Assembly: GCF_016862375.1 (NCBI RefSeq)
Contig: NZ_BOMV01000077.1
Location: forward strand, 62,001 to 126,000
Direction: 5' to 3'
Source of the DNA: Paractinoplanes rishiriensis
GTDB taxonomy: Bacteria > Actinomycetota > Actinomycetes > Mycobacteriales > Micromonosporaceae
Length of the DNA stretch: 64,000 nt
A model generated the notes under the pieces. The model saw nothing but the letters and a program-made list of their open reading frames with translations. It was not told the DNA's origin and ran no database searches. The position numbers and the translations under genes were made by a program. The stretch's first letter is position 1, and every line of letters starts with the position of its first letter. Below, one piece after another: positions 55,468 to 64,000 of the stretch.

Positions 55468-57242
55468 GCGGCGGCCTGCATGGTGTAGAGCTTGGCGTAC
55501 TCGCCGCCGGTGGCCAGCAGGTCGGCGTGGCTGCCCTGTTCGAGGATGGTGCCGTGGGACAGGACGACGATGTGGTCGGCCATGTGGACGGTGGAGAAGC
55601 GGTGCGAGATGAGCAGGGTGACGGTGCCCGTCTCGGCGGCGGCGCGGGTGTGGGTGGTGAACCGTTCGAAGAGGTCGTGCTCGGCCTGCGGGTCGAGGGC
55701 GGCGGTGGGCTCGTCGAGCACCCGGAGCAGCGGGCGTTGCCGCATCAGGGCGCGGGCCAGGGCCAGCTTCTGCCACTGGCCGTGGGCGAGTTCGGCGCCG
55801 TCGAAGTGGCGGCCGAGCTGGGTGGCCGCGCCGTTCGGCAGGGCGGCGATGATCTCGGTGGCGCCGGCCTGCTCGACGGCGGTGCGGATGGCGGCGGAGT
55901 CGTGCAGCCGGGGCAGGTCGCCGATGCCGACCGTTTCGCCGGCCGGCAGCTGCGGTTTGGCGAAGTCCTGGAAGGCGCCGGTGGCCACGGCGGCCCACCG
56001 CGCCGGGTCGATGGTGGCGAGTGGCCGGCCGTCCACCGTGATGCTGCCGGAGGTCGGCGTGTAGAGGCCGGTCAGGAGTTTGACCAGGGTGGTCTTGCCG
56101 GCGCCGTTCACGCCGACGACGGCCACCACCGCGCCGGGCGGCAGGTGCAGGTCGATGCCGGTGAGGGTGGGCGCGCCGCTGCCGGGATAGGTGAAGCCGA
56201 TGCCGGTCATCGTGATGCCGTCGGTGAGTCGTTCCGGTGCGGCGTCCCCACCGGTGGGATGCGCCGCGGCGTACGTCTTCAGCCAGCGGTAGTGGTCGGT
56301 GATCCGGCCCGCCTCGGCCAGCCGGACGATGCCGAACATGGTCGAGGTGATCTGCTCCCGGAGCCGGCTGGCGAGCGTGATGATCAGGATGATGTCGCCC
56401 GCGCTGGCCCTCCCGTCCACGGCCAGCGCGGCGACGACGCCGACCGCGGCCGTGAAACCGGCGGTGAAGACGGTCCATCCGGCGAAGCGCCAGGCGGCCG
56501 CGCGCCAGCGTGCGCCGACCTCGGTCCGCATCGCGGCGTCCCAGGTCGTGCGGGCGCGGCGGCTCAGTTCCGGGCCGCTGCCGGCGGTGCGGATCTCCTT
56601 GCCGGGCACCGGCTGGACGCACAGGTCGTGCAGGGCCTGTTCGCGGCGGGCCAGGCCGCTGGTGGCGTCCATCGCCCGGCGGACCAGGCGGTTGGCCCGG
56701 TTGCCGAGGACGAGCGGGGCGGCACCGGCCAGGGCGAGCAGGGCGAGGGCGGGGTGGACCCCGGCCAGCAGCCAGATGCTCAGGCTCAGGCTCAGCACCG
56801 ACGCGGCGGTCTGGGCGAGGACCTGGGTGGAGACGGCGAGGGCGCGGGTGCCGCTGGCGCCGCCGCTGCGCAACATGGCGAGGCGGTCGAGGTAGTCCGG
56901 TCGTTCCAGGTGCTCGATGGTCGGCACGGCGGAGGTGGCGGCGAGGATGTCGTGGTTGATGATGACCTCGGCGCGGTCGCTGATGTCGTCGCGCAGGTGC
57001 ACCTCCAGCTGCGCGGACACCGACAGGGCGGCGTGCGCGACCGCGCCCAGCGCCGCGGCGGCGACGATGCCCCGGGTGATGTCGGCGATGGCGTTGTCGA
57101 CCAGCCAGCGCTGGGTGAGCCCGATCAGCGCGACGGAGACCGCCTTCGTCGCCACCAGCAGCACGAACCACAGCATCGTGGTGCGGCCGGCGCGGGCCGA
57201 CACCGCGATCATCTCGCCGAGTACCTGCAACCGTGCTCTCAC
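55455..57242 (-). CDS. ABC exporter, membrane-ATPase fusion, second subunit
   Basis: A 595-residue ABC half-transporter. GTG 57242 overlaps the upstream stop by four bases (GTGA). Six membrane helices in ~1-300 (MLWFVLLVATKAVSVALIGLTQRW; VLSLSLSIWLLAGVHPALALLALAGAAP; FAGWTVFTAGFTAAVGVVAALAV). ATPase: Walker A VVAVVGVNGAGKTTL, Q-loop ATGAFQDFAKPQLP, signature LAHGQWQKLALARAL (LSGGQ replaced by LAHGQ), Walker B LLRVLDEPTAALD, and H-loop TLLISHRFSTV. The weak signature suggests it pairs with the upstream subunit as a heterodimer in which one site is degenerate. Substrate unknown. The gene is convergent with the NB-ARC gene. Confidence 0.87.
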   Translation of the reverse strand: MRARLQVLGEMIAVSARAGRTTMLWFVLLVATKAVSVALIGLTQRWLVDNAIADITRGIVAAAALGAVAHAALSVSAQLEVHLRDDISDRAEVIINHDILAATSAVPTIEHLERPDYLDRLAMLRSGGASGTRALAVSTQVLAQTAASVLSLSLSIWLLAGVHPALALLALAGAAPLVLGNRANRLVRRAMDATSGLARREQALHDLCVQPVPGKEIRTAGSGPELSRRARTTWDAAMRTEVGARWRAAAWRFAGWTVFTAGFTAAVGVVAALAVDGRASAGDIILIITLASRLREQITSTMFGIVRLAEAGRITDHYRWLKTYAAAHPTGGDAAPERLTDGITMTGIGFTYPGSGAPTLTGIDLHLPPGAVVAVVGVNGAGKTTLVKLLTGLYTPTSGSITVDGRPLATIDPARWAAVATGAFQDFAKPQLPAGETVGIGDLPRLHDSAAIRTAVEQAGATEIIAALPNGAATQLGRHFDGAELAHGQWQKLALARALMRQRPLLRVLDEPTAALDPQAEHDLFERFTTHTRAAAETGTVTLLISHRFSTVHMADHIVVLSHGTILEQGSHADLLATGGEYAKLYTMQAAAYAP

Positions 57243-59110
57243 GCGTCCTCCGCCACGTCGGCGAACCGGGCGGCCTGGAGCCGGAAGAGCCGTGCGTACT
57301 CGCCGCCCCGGGCGAGCAGTTGCGCGTGGCTGCCCGACTCGGTGATCCGGCCGTCCTGCAGGAACACGATCCGGTCGGCGTGCCGGACCGTGGACAGGCG
57401 GTGGGAGATCAGGACGATCGAGACGCCGTGGATGTCGCGCACGATCTGATCGAAGAACGCCGCCTCCGCGCGTACATCCAAATGGGCCGTTGGTTCGTCG
57501 AGAACCAGAACCTGCCGGCCGCACTCGACCGCGAACATCGCCCGGGCGATCGCCAGCCGTTGCCATTGCCCACCGGAGAGGTCCATGGCGCCCGCCGATC
57601 CGTGCGCCAGCGACGTGTCCAGCCCTTCCGGCAGCCGGCCCAGGTGCTCGAGCAGGCCGGACCGTTCGGCCATGGCGGCCACGGCCTCGGCGTCGGCGAG
57701 GTGCTCCGGCGCGGCCAGGCCGATGTTGTCGGCGACCGACGCGGGGTAACGCACGAAGTCCTGGTACACCACCGCGAGACGCCGCCGCCACGCCCGGATC
57801 TGCGCGTCGGAGTGGTCGTGCAGCGCGGTGCCGTCGATGAGCACCCGGCCGGAGGTGGGCTGGTACAGGCCGGCGAGCAGCTTCATCATCGTGGTCTTGC
57901 CGCTGCCGTTGCGGCCGACGACGGCGACCACCTCGCCCGCGCCCAGGGTCAGGTCGAGACCGTCCAGGGTGGGCCTGGAGGCGCCGGGATAGGTGAAGCT
58001 GACCCCCGAAAAGCAAACGACAGGAGGCGTACGGGGTGCCCGCCCGGCGACGTCATCGGCCGGCGCCGCGGTGTCGTGCGGCGCGTAGCGGGCGTGCAGG
58101 CGGTCCAGCGCCCGGACCGCGCCCAGTCCGTAGGCGAAGTCGGACGACTCCCACCAGCCCTGACTCGCGGCCAGCACACCCCACATCGCGACCAGGAACG
58201 TGACGAGCGCCTGCGCGCTGATCTCCCCGGACGCGGCGGCCAGCCCGAGCATCGACAACCCGGCGAACGCCGCGGCACCGGACACCAGCATCGGCAGCAC
58301 CTGGCGCCGGGCGAGGTCGCGGCGCAGCTGCCAGATCGGCGCGGCCCAGGACAACGCCTCCCGGTCGCGGTGCTCGGTGGCCCATCGCCCGAGGCCGAAC
58401 AGCCGTACCTCCTTGGCCATCTCCGGCCCGACCGCGAGGTCGGCCCAGGACTCGACCCGCCGCCGCAGGTTGACGCGCGAGTCCACGAGCCGGGTGAACC
58501 CGCCCCACTGCTGCTGCGCCAGGCTGCGGACCCACAGCGCCGAGACGAGGAACCCGGCCGCGAGCGGCACCGAGAAGCCGGCCAGCACCACGGTCGCCCC
58601 GATCGGCCCGAGAAACCACGACGCCAGCCGGAGCAGCCCGACCGCGGTCGCGCCCGGCGTCCGCGCCGCCTGGTGGTAGCCGCCGGCGTCCCACAGCCGG
58701 AACAGGTCGTTCTGAACCGCCGGATCCTCCAGGTGACCGAGCCCGGCCGGCGCCAGCGTGAGCTCCCGGACCCGGGCGCGAACGACCCCGTCGATGCGCC
58801 GGGCCACCGAGACACCCAGCGGCTCCGTGCTGACCTCGGCGGCGTGCCCCACCAGGAGCAGCAGGGCGAGCAGGACCACCGGAGCCCAGATCGCGTGCGG
58901 CTGGCCGGCGACGACCTGACCCACCAGCCAGCCGCTGACCAGGGCCAGCGCCGTCGGCACCAGCGCACTGACGACCAGGAGCAGGCCGAGCACGGCAACC
59001 CGCCCGCCGCCGGCCAGCATGAGCAACCGCAGGAGGCCGTGCCGCTCGGTCACCAGCCGGCGCAGCGCCGGCAGCAAGGATCGTCCGGGCACACCGGCAC
59101 GCTGACACAA
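57239..59110 (-). CDS. ABC exporter, membrane-ATPase fusion, first subunit
   Basis: A 623-residue half-transporter. Membrane part: LLMLAGGGRVAVLGLLLVVSALVPTALALVSGWLVGQVV, HAIWAPVVLLALLLLVGHAA, ASWFLGPIGATVVLAGFSVPLAAGFLVSALW and further helices, with a short gap. ATPase: Walker A GEVVAVVGRNGSGKTT, Q-loop AVVYQDFVRYPASV, intact signature LSGGQWQRLAIARAMF, Walker B QVLVLDEPTAHLD, H-loop IVLISHRLSTV. The pair resembles heterodimeric exporters of peptides or drugs near STAND/SARP regulators. TTG 59110 is the first start; GTG 59092 is an alternative. It is translationally coupled to the second subunit. Confidence 0.87.
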   Translation of the reverse strand: MCQRAGVPGRSLLPALRRLVTERHGLLRLLMLAGGGRVAVLGLLLVVSALVPTALALVSGWLVGQVVAGQPHAIWAPVVLLALLLLVGHAAEVSTEPLGVSVARRIDGVVRARVRELTLAPAGLGHLEDPAVQNDLFRLWDAGGYHQAARTPGATAVGLLRLASWFLGPIGATVVLAGFSVPLAAGFLVSALWVRSLAQQQWGGFTRLVDSRVNLRRRVESWADLAVGPEMAKEVRLFGLGRWATEHRDREALSWAAPIWQLRRDLARRQVLPMLVSGAAAFAGLSMLGLAAASGEISAQALVTFLVAMWGVLAASQGWWESSDFAYGLGAVRALDRLHARYAPHDTAAPADDVAGRAPRTPPVVCFSGVSFTYPGASRPTLDGLDLTLGAGEVVAVVGRNGSGKTTMMKLLAGLYQPTSGRVLIDGTALHDHSDAQIRAWRRRLAVVYQDFVRYPASVADNIGLAAPEHLADAEAVAAMAERSGLLEHLGRLPEGLDTSLAHGSAGAMDLSGGQWQRLAIARAMFAVECGRQVLVLDEPTAHLDVRAEAAFFDQIVRDIHGVSIVLISHRLSTVRHADRIVFLQDGRITESGSHAQLLARGGEYARLFRLQAARFADVAEDA

Positions 59111-59131
59111 CGGCAGGCCTCGATCAAGGCG

Positions 59132-60445
59132 TTAACGCGCCAGGCTGTTCAGGTAGTTCTCCACGTTGGTGTAGCCGTTGGCGGCCGCCGCCGAGCCGTC
59201 GGCGGCGTTGGCCGGATTGAGGCCGTTGGCCTGTTCCCAGGCGTCCGGCATGCCGTCGCGGTCGCCGTCGGCGGGGGCCGTGCCGCCGGCCAGCGAGCCG
59301 AAGCCGCCGACCGCCGCGGGGTCGGTGATGATGCTGCCGGACTGGCCGGTGACCGAGCCGATCACGCGCCGGTCGACGGAATCGCGGCGCAGCGAAGCGC
59401 CGGCCGAGTCGATCACGGCCTGGTAGGCGGCCGCGGCGCTGACGTCGGGCGCGGCCGGGAAGGCGTGCGGGGCCGACTCCAGGACCACGGTGCCCAGCTC
59501 GGCCGTGGTGAGCTCACGGCCGTTGAGCGCGCCGTTCTTGTCCGGGTCGTAGACGTTGCCGCGGGCGTACATGTGGAAGTTGGTGTTGCCTCTGGTGAAT
59601 GGACCGCCGGTGCCGGTCGACGGGCCCTTGATGAAGTAGTTGCCGACGACGTTGGCATAGCTGAGCCCGGCCGAATCGCCCTGGATGTAGGCGTCCGACC
59701 CCCAGTTGTAGACCACGTTGTTGACGAACTGGTTGCGGCCCTTGACCTTCGGGTTGCGGGTCTTGTTGTGCGCGTACAGGTTGCGGTACAGCGTCACCCC
59801 GTCGCTCTGGATCAGTCCGCCGCACGAGTGCGGGTCGAGGCCCTCCGAGATGATCGAGTTCTGCACGGTGATGTTGACGCTGCTGTTGATCGAGAAGTTC
59901 TCGTCGCGTCCCCACGACACCGACACGTGATCGAAGATCAGGTTGCTGCCCTCGTTGATCGTGACGCCGTCCCGGTTCTGGTTCGGCGTCAGACCGTGCC
60001 GGAAGCGCATGTACCGCACGATCACGTTGTCCCGGTTGGAGAGCGAGACCTGATAGCCGGTGGTGCCGATGCCCTCGCCCGGCGCGGTCTGCCCGGCCAC
60101 CGTGATGTTGCTCGCGAGGGCCAGCGGCGACTGGAGGTTGATGTAGCCGCCGACGTCGAACACCACGATCCGGTTGCCCTGGCTCACCGCGTCCCGGAAC
60201 GAGCCGGCGCCGCTGTCGTTGAGATTCGTCACGTGATAGACCGTGCCGCCGCGCCCGCCGGTGACCGCGGCGCCGAACCCGACCGCACCGGGGAAGGCCG
60301 GGGCCGCCGCGAGGGGCAGAGCCGTACCGGAAACCTGCTGCGCGGAGGCCGACGGCAGAACCGTCAGGGTGAGCCCGCCGAGCACGCACGCGACGCTGCC
60401 GGCGACGACGGGAAGCCGCCACCCGCGGAATACTGGCTGTGACAC
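59132..60445 (-). CDS. Secreted pectate lyase (PL1-type beta-helix)
   Basis: A 437-residue secreted enzyme, GTG 60445 start, signal peptide SQPVFRGWRLPVVAGSVACVLGGLTLTVLPSASA. The beta-helix has the pectate-lyase pattern: TNLNDSGAGSFRDAVSQGNRIVVFDVGGYINL, NITVAGQTAPGEGI, NVIVRYMRFRHGLTPNQNRDGVTI, NLIFDHVSVSWGRDENFSI and NLYAHNKTRNPKVKGRNQFVNNVVYNWG. The last ~50 residues contain a Ca-binding-like DGDRDGMPDAWE repeat (thrombospondin-3/dockerin-like), found at the end of related lyases. It should eliminatively cleave de-esterified pectin in a Ca-dependent way. A gap of 21 bases separates it from the ABC gene on the same strand, so they could be cotranscribed. Confidence 0.9.
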   Translation of the reverse strand: MSQPVFRGWRLPVVAGSVACVLGGLTLTVLPSASAQQVSGTALPLAAAPAFPGAVGFGAAVTGGRGGTVYHVTNLNDSGAGSFRDAVSQGNRIVVFDVGGYINLQSPLALASNITVAGQTAPGEGIGTTGYQVSLSNRDNVIVRYMRFRHGLTPNQNRDGVTINEGSNLIFDHVSVSWGRDENFSINSSVNITVQNSIISEGLDPHSCGGLIQSDGVTLYRNLYAHNKTRNPKVKGRNQFVNNVVYNWGSDAYIQGDSAGLSYANVVGNYFIKGPSTGTGGPFTRGNTNFHMYARGNVYDPDKNGALNGRELTTAELGTVVLESAPHAFPAAPDVSAAAAYQAVIDSAGASLRRDSVDRRVIGSVTGQSGSIITDPAAVGGFGSLAGGTAPADGDRDGMPDAWEQANGLNPANAADGSAAAANGYTNVENYLNSLAR

Positions 60446-60593
60446 CTGACGATCCTCTCCTCGGGTAACCGGCGGTTGTTAAATCTATGACCTTCAATAC
60501 GTTGCGGTCAATTTCCCCGCCTTCGATGAGTTTGATCGGTGCCGGCGGTCCATCCCGGTAGTAGCCGTCTTCGGCGCCACTTTGGGGGACACC

Positions 60594-61181
60594 ATGACCG
60601 GTCGGATGCTCGCCTTCATGCTCGCGTCGCTGACGCTCATCGCGATCCCGGGCCCGAACATGATCTTCATCGTGACCCGCTCGGCGGCGCACGGGCTGCG
60701 CAGCGGCGTGGCCTCCGCGTTCGGGGTCGAGACCGGCACCCTGGTGCAACTCGCCCTGGTCGGTGCGGGCCTGGCCACCCTGGTCGCGGCGTCCCCGCTG
60801 GCGTTCGCCGCCATCAAGTACGCGGGCGTCGGATACCTGGCCTACATCGGCTTCCGCGCCCTGTGCAGCGCGCGGAAGCCGGCGGCGGCCGGCGCTCCGC
60901 CGGCCCCGCGGCGACGGCTGTTCCTGGACGGCGTCCTGGTCAGCGCGCTCAACCCCAAGGTCGCGCTGTTCTTCCTGGCGTTCCTGCCCCAGTTCGTCCG
61001 CTCGCCGGGCGAGTTGCCGGCGTTCGGCGCGGTTTTCATCGCCCTGGGCCTTGCCGTCGACATCGCCACCTGTTTCGCCGCCACCGCGATCGGCCGCTGG
61101 CTGCGCATCCGATCGGGCGGGAGCCGCGTGGTCGGTTCCATCTACCTCGGTCTGGGCGTGTTCACGGCGGTCTCCGCCTGA
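60594..61181 (+). CDS. LysE/RhtB-family amino acid exporter
   Basis: A 195-residue protein with five or six membrane helices. ATG 60594 follows GGGGGA. Start MTGRMLAFMLASLTLIAIPGPNMIFIVTRSAAHG, with the family motif PGPN, then GVETGTLVQLALVGAGLATLV, AIKYAGVGYLAYIGFRALC and LFLDGVLVSALNPKVALFFLAFLPQFV. The family exports basic amino acids, homoserine or homoserine lactones. Substrate is unknown. Divergent from the pectate lyase gene; the 148 bases between hold both promoters. Confidence 0.9.
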   Translation: MTGRMLAFMLASLTLIAIPGPNMIFIVTRSAAHGLRSGVASAFGVETGTLVQLALVGAGLATLVAASPLAFAAIKYAGVGYLAYIGFRALCSARKPAAAGAPPAPRRRLFLDGVLVSALNPKVALFFLAFLPQFVRSPGELPAFGAVFIALGLAVDIATCFAATAIGRWLRIRSGGSRVVGSIYLGLGVFTAVSA

Positions 61182-61303
61182 GCCCGGCCCGGTCACCGGC
61201 CGCGGACGAATTGGCAAAGACGCCGATCGATACTAGTGGGGTGCTGGCGGTAGAGTGTGGGACGGTTTCTCCAGCGGGCCTGACAGGGGAGGGCGCGGCG
61301 CTG

Positions 61304-63685
61304 ATGACCGATGCCGGGCGCACGGCCATCGTCCGGTTCGTCGACGAACTGAAGCGGCTGCGCAGGCGAGCCGGGGAGCCATCGCTGAACCGGGTGGCAG
61401 CGTTGACCGCCGCCCTCAGCCACCCGTTGCCCCGCTCGACGATCAGCGACAAGCTGAACGCCCGGTCGCTGCCGGACTGGGAGTTCGTCTCGTCATTCGT
61501 GACGGCCTGCGCCGCGCACGCCGAGCAGGCCGGCGCGCGGCTGCCCGCGGACGCGGCCGATTTGCACACGTGGGCCGGCCGGCACCTCGAGATGCTGCGT
61601 GCGGTCGACGACGCGCACCAGGCCGGCCGGCTGGCCGCGTCCGCCCGCACCGAGATCGACCGGCACGGGGCCGACTCGCCCCCGGCGCCGCGGCAACTGC
61701 CGGCCGGACCGCGACATTTCGCCGGGCGGGCGGCGGAGCTGTCGGAGCTGGGCCGGATCGCGGCCGAGGCCGCCGTGCCGGGCGGGGCCGTGGTGGTCTC
61801 CGCGATCGCCGGGACGGCCGGCATCGGGAAGACCGCGCTCGCCGTGCACTGGGCCCGCGGTGCGGCGGACCGGTTCCCGGACGGACAGCTCTACGTCAAC
61901 CTGCGCGGTTACGGTCCCGGCGTGCCGTTGACGCCGGCCGAGGCGGTGCGCGGATTCCTGGACGCGTTCGCGGTGCCGCCGTCGGAGATGCCGTCGGCCG
62001 TCGACGGGCTGTTCGGCCTGTACCGCAGCCTGGTCGCCGGCAAGCGGATCCTGGTGGTGCTGGACAACGCGCGCGACGCCGAGCAGGTCCGGCCGCTGCT
62101 TCCCGGCTCGTCCGGCTGCCTGGCCGTGGTCACCAGCCGGGACCGCCTCGCGAGCCTGATCGCGGTGGAGGGCGCCCAGCTGCTGCGGCTGGACCTGCTG
62201 ACCGCGGCCGAGGCCCGCCGCATGCTCGAAGACCGCATCGGACCGAGCCGCGTCCGGGCCGAGCCCGAAGCCGCGGAACGGATCATCGCCGCCTGCACCG
62301 GACTGCCCCTGGTCCTCGCGATCGTGGCCGCGCGAGCCGCCGCCCACCCGGCCTTCTCCCTCGCCGAACTGGCCGCCGAGCTGGTCGAGGTCGGTGGCCT
62401 GGACGCGTTCGCCGGTGGCGACCAGGCGATGGACGCACGCACCGTGTTCTCCTGGTCCTATCGACGGCTGGAACCCGCGTCCGCCAGGATGTTCCGGCTG
62501 CTGGGTCGACATCCGGGACCGGACATCGGCACCGTCGGCGCGGCCGGCCTGGCCGGTGTTCCGGCCCGGGAGGCTCGCCGGTTGCTACGGGACCTGGCCG
62601 ACGCGCACCTGCTGACCGAACACCGGCCCGGCCGTTTCGCCTGTCACGACCTGCTCCGGGTCTACGCGGCGGAGCTGGCCGAGGAGCACGACTGTGCCGA
62701 GGACCGGCGGGCGGCCACCCACCGCATGCTGGACCACTACATGCGCACGGCGGACCGCGCCGCCCGGGCCGTGGATCCGTACCGGGCGGTGCTCGACCTG
62801 CCCGAGCCGGCGGCCGCGGCGTCGCCGGAGGAGATGGCGGACACCGCGCAGGCGCTGGCCTGGTTCGCCGCCGAGCACCGGGTGCTGCTCGCCGTCATGG
62901 CGCAGGACAGTCCGGGCTTCGACGCGTACCGGCATCGGCTGGCGAGGGCGCTCTCCGCTTACCTGTACCGAGCCGGCTATTGGCTCGAGTGGGTGTCGGC
63001 CGAGGAGGCCGCCCTGCGGGCCGCCGAGCGCGGCGGGGACCTCCGGGAACGGGCCACCGCGCACCGCGGACTGGCCCGCGCGTACCTGCGGCTGGACCGC
63101 GAGCAGGCGGCGCTCACCCAGCTCCGGCTGGCGCTGGACCGGTATGCCGACCTCGGCGACCGGGTCGGGCAGGCGCACGCCCAGCTCAACCTGGCCGAGG
63201 TGTTCGATCAGTTCGGCAACCACCCGATGGCGTTGCGGCACGCCCAGCTCGGCCTGGACGGCTACCGGGCGGCCGGATACCCGGCCGGGCAGGCCAGGGC
63301 GTTGAACAGCATCGGCTGGACGCTGAGCCAGCAGGGCAAGCACGGCGACGCCGTCGGCTATTGTCGCGAGGCCCTCGAACTGCAGCTCAAGCTGGGTGAT
63401 CGAGACGGCGCGGCGGACACTCTGGACAGCCTCGGTCACGCGTACCACCAGCAGCGCGACTATGAGCTGGCCCGGGACTCGTACCAGCGAGCGGTCGACC
63501 TGTTCCGAGAGACCGGCAACCGGCCCGAGGAGGGGCGCACGCTCGACCAGCTCGGCGACGTGGTGGCGGACGAGGGCGATCTGGCCGCGGCGCGGGACGC
63601 CTGGCGGCGCGCGGCGGACCTGCTCGAACGCGTCGGTCCGCCCGGGGACGTGGACGCCATCCGCGCCAAGCTGGACCGCCGGTAG
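61304..63685 (+). CDS. NB-ARC/TPR STAND regulator, paralogue of the protein at 53044
   Basis: A 793-residue protein with the same plan as the protein at 53044. N-terminal module: MTDAGRTAIVRFVDELKRLRRRAGEPS, LNRVAALTAALSHPLPRSTISDKLNA. NB-ARC: Walker A AIAGTAGIGKTALAVHWARG, FPDGQLYVNLRGYGPG, Walker B ILVVLDNARDAEQVRPLLPG and FSWSYRRLEPASARMFRLLGRHPGPDI. TPR: GQAHAQLNLAEVFDQFGNHPMALRHAQLGL, ADTLDSLGHAYHQQRDYELARDSYQRAVDLF. ATG 61304 was chosen for MTDAGRTAI; the longer frame to 60539 runs through the LysE gene and is not real. It is likely to act with the SARP regulator downstream. The frame ends in a hairpin. Confidence 0.88.
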   Translation: MTDAGRTAIVRFVDELKRLRRRAGEPSLNRVAALTAALSHPLPRSTISDKLNARSLPDWEFVSSFVTACAAHAEQAGARLPADAADLHTWAGRHLEMLRAVDDAHQAGRLAASARTEIDRHGADSPPAPRQLPAGPRHFAGRAAELSELGRIAAEAAVPGGAVVVSAIAGTAGIGKTALAVHWARGAADRFPDGQLYVNLRGYGPGVPLTPAEAVRGFLDAFAVPPSEMPSAVDGLFGLYRSLVAGKRILVVLDNARDAEQVRPLLPGSSGCLAVVTSRDRLASLIAVEGAQLLRLDLLTAAEARRMLEDRIGPSRVRAEPEAAERIIAACTGLPLVLAIVAARAAAHPAFSLAELAAELVEVGGLDAFAGGDQAMDARTVFSWSYRRLEPASARMFRLLGRHPGPDIGTVGAAGLAGVPAREARRLLRDLADAHLLTEHRPGRFACHDLLRVYAAELAEEHDCAEDRRAATHRMLDHYMRTADRAARAVDPYRAVLDLPEPAAAASPEEMADTAQALAWFAAEHRVLLAVMAQDSPGFDAYRHRLARALSAYLYRAGYWLEWVSAEEAALRAAERGGDLRERATAHRGLARAYLRLDREQAALTQLRLALDRYADLGDRVGQAHAQLNLAEVFDQFGNHPMALRHAQLGLDGYRAAGYPAGQARALNSIGWTLSQQGKHGDAVGYCREALELQLKLGDRDGAADTLDSLGHAYHQQRDYELARDSYQRAVDLFRETGNRPEEGRTLDQLGDVVADEGDLAAARDAWRRAADLLERVGPPGDVDAIRAKLDRR

Positions 63686-63718
63686 CCGTCCGGGTTCTTC
63701 CCGGATCCGGCCGGACGG
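63686..63718 (+). terminator. Hairpin after the STAND gene
   Basis: CCGTCCGG (63686-63693) and CCGGACGG (63711-63718) form a perfect 8-bp stem with a 17-base loop directly after the stop codon. Likely a terminator before the SARP gene. Confidence 0.45.
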
Positions 63719-63825
63719 CCCGGAGGCGGGCCACGGTTTGCGGCGGAGACGCGGGACCCGGGCCGTCGATGGCGGAGGTCGGCGGGGCATCGACCGGAGT
63801 CGCCGCCACGTTTCGGGGAGTCGGA

Positions 63826-64000
63826 GTGCGGTATCTCATCCTAGGGCCGGTCAAGGTGGTCGATGGCGGGCGTACGGTCGTGCTCGCCGGGCGCCGGCGC
63901 ACGATCCTCGGGGTGTTGTTGGCCAATGCCGGCCAGGTGGTGTCGCTCGACGACCTGGTCGACGCCATCTGGGACGACGACCCGCCGGCAACCGCCCGGC
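63826..64000 (+). CDS. SARP-family regulator, N-terminus only
   Basis: GTG 63826, five bases after GGGGAG, opens MRYLILGPVKVVDGGRTVVLAGRRRTILGVLLANAG and continues QVVSLDDLVDAIWDDDPPATAR to the window edge. This is the OmpR-like DNA-binding domain of Streptomyces antibiotic regulatory proteins (SARP); LGPVKV, GRRRTILGVLLANA and LVDAIWDDDPP are its hallmarks. These proteins often activate secondary metabolite clusters, so a biosynthetic cluster may begin beyond the window. Whether an NB-ARC domain follows cannot be seen. Confidence 0.85.
   Translation, partial: MRYLILGPVKVVDGGRTVVLAGRRRTILGVLLANAGQVVSLDDLVDAIWDDDPPATAR

Noticed and set aside
1..64000. tRNA, rRNA, CRISPR arrays and insertion sequences
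   Set aside because: No cloverleaf, rRNA segment, regularly spaced repeat array or transposase was recognised by eye; a covariance-model search would be needed to exclude small RNAs.

Overview
The window is very high in G+C, with strongly G/C-biased third codon positions. It carries a conservon-type signalling operon, SARP and NB-ARC/TPR (STAND) regulators, a LuxR-family ATPase regulator and many secreted, CBM2-tagged polysaccharide hydrolases. This points to a filamentous soil actinomycete, most likely a Micromonosporaceae member such as Actinoplanes; the genus is an inference. No rRNA, tRNA or CRISPR array was seen.

Layout. 1-2.3 kb: the 5' part of a secreted GH59 galactocerebrosidase-like gene (its 3' end lies outside the window). 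2.4-9.7 kb: a DUF574-type methyltransferase gene split by a ~6.5 kb integrative element carrying a large serine recombinase, a replication-relaxation protein, an HTH/TPR regulator and a 2H phosphoesterase. Joining the two outer fragments at the shared GACC restores an uninterrupted 257-aa frame. 9.7-15.2 kb: a small secreted protein, an XRE/membrane-protein/DUF4386 operon, a GH11 xylanase with CBM2 and a GH5 hydrolase. 15.3-20.1 kb: an acyl-CoA dehydrogenase and a conservon (histidine kinase-like, roadblock, DUF742, GTPase) with a GAF protein. 20.5-28.4 kb: two bacterial PH-domain membrane proteins, a large LuxR-type ATPase regulator, and a divergent NarL-type two-component pair. 28.5-32.5 kb: a secreted HExxH protein and a GH3 glycosidase with CBM2 behind a CebR-type operator.

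The standout region is 32.5-43.7 kb. It encodes a recognisable sigma-54 (RpoN) homologue with region I, the HTH and an RpoN box, plus a sigma-54 activator with an intact GAFTGA motif. Four -24/-12 elements share one consensus; three start 39-41 nt upstream of their start codons and the fourth 58 nt upstream, in front of rpoN itself. They lie in front of rpoN, a four-gene operon of unrecognised proteins (a YGEA-repeat protein, an HExxH putative metalloprotein, a 606-aa protein, an amidohydrolase), a modular hydrolase/DUF2272/lysozyme-like protein, and a divergent truncated alpha/beta hydrolase. Actinobacteria are generally described as lacking sigma-54, so this looks like a self-contained sigma-54 island that controls its own genes. 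Its right edge is damaged: two convergent genes, an ABC exporter and the hydrolase, both lose their 3' ends at about 43,690.

45.8-64 kb: a GH26 mannanase with CBM35 and CBM2, an LPxTG surface protein, a membrane protein, a lipoprotein, a serine hydrolase of the beta-lactamase fold, a GTPase, two paralogous NB-ARC/TPR proteins, a translationally coupled ABC exporter pair, a pectate lyase, a LysE-type exporter and the start of a SARP regulator.
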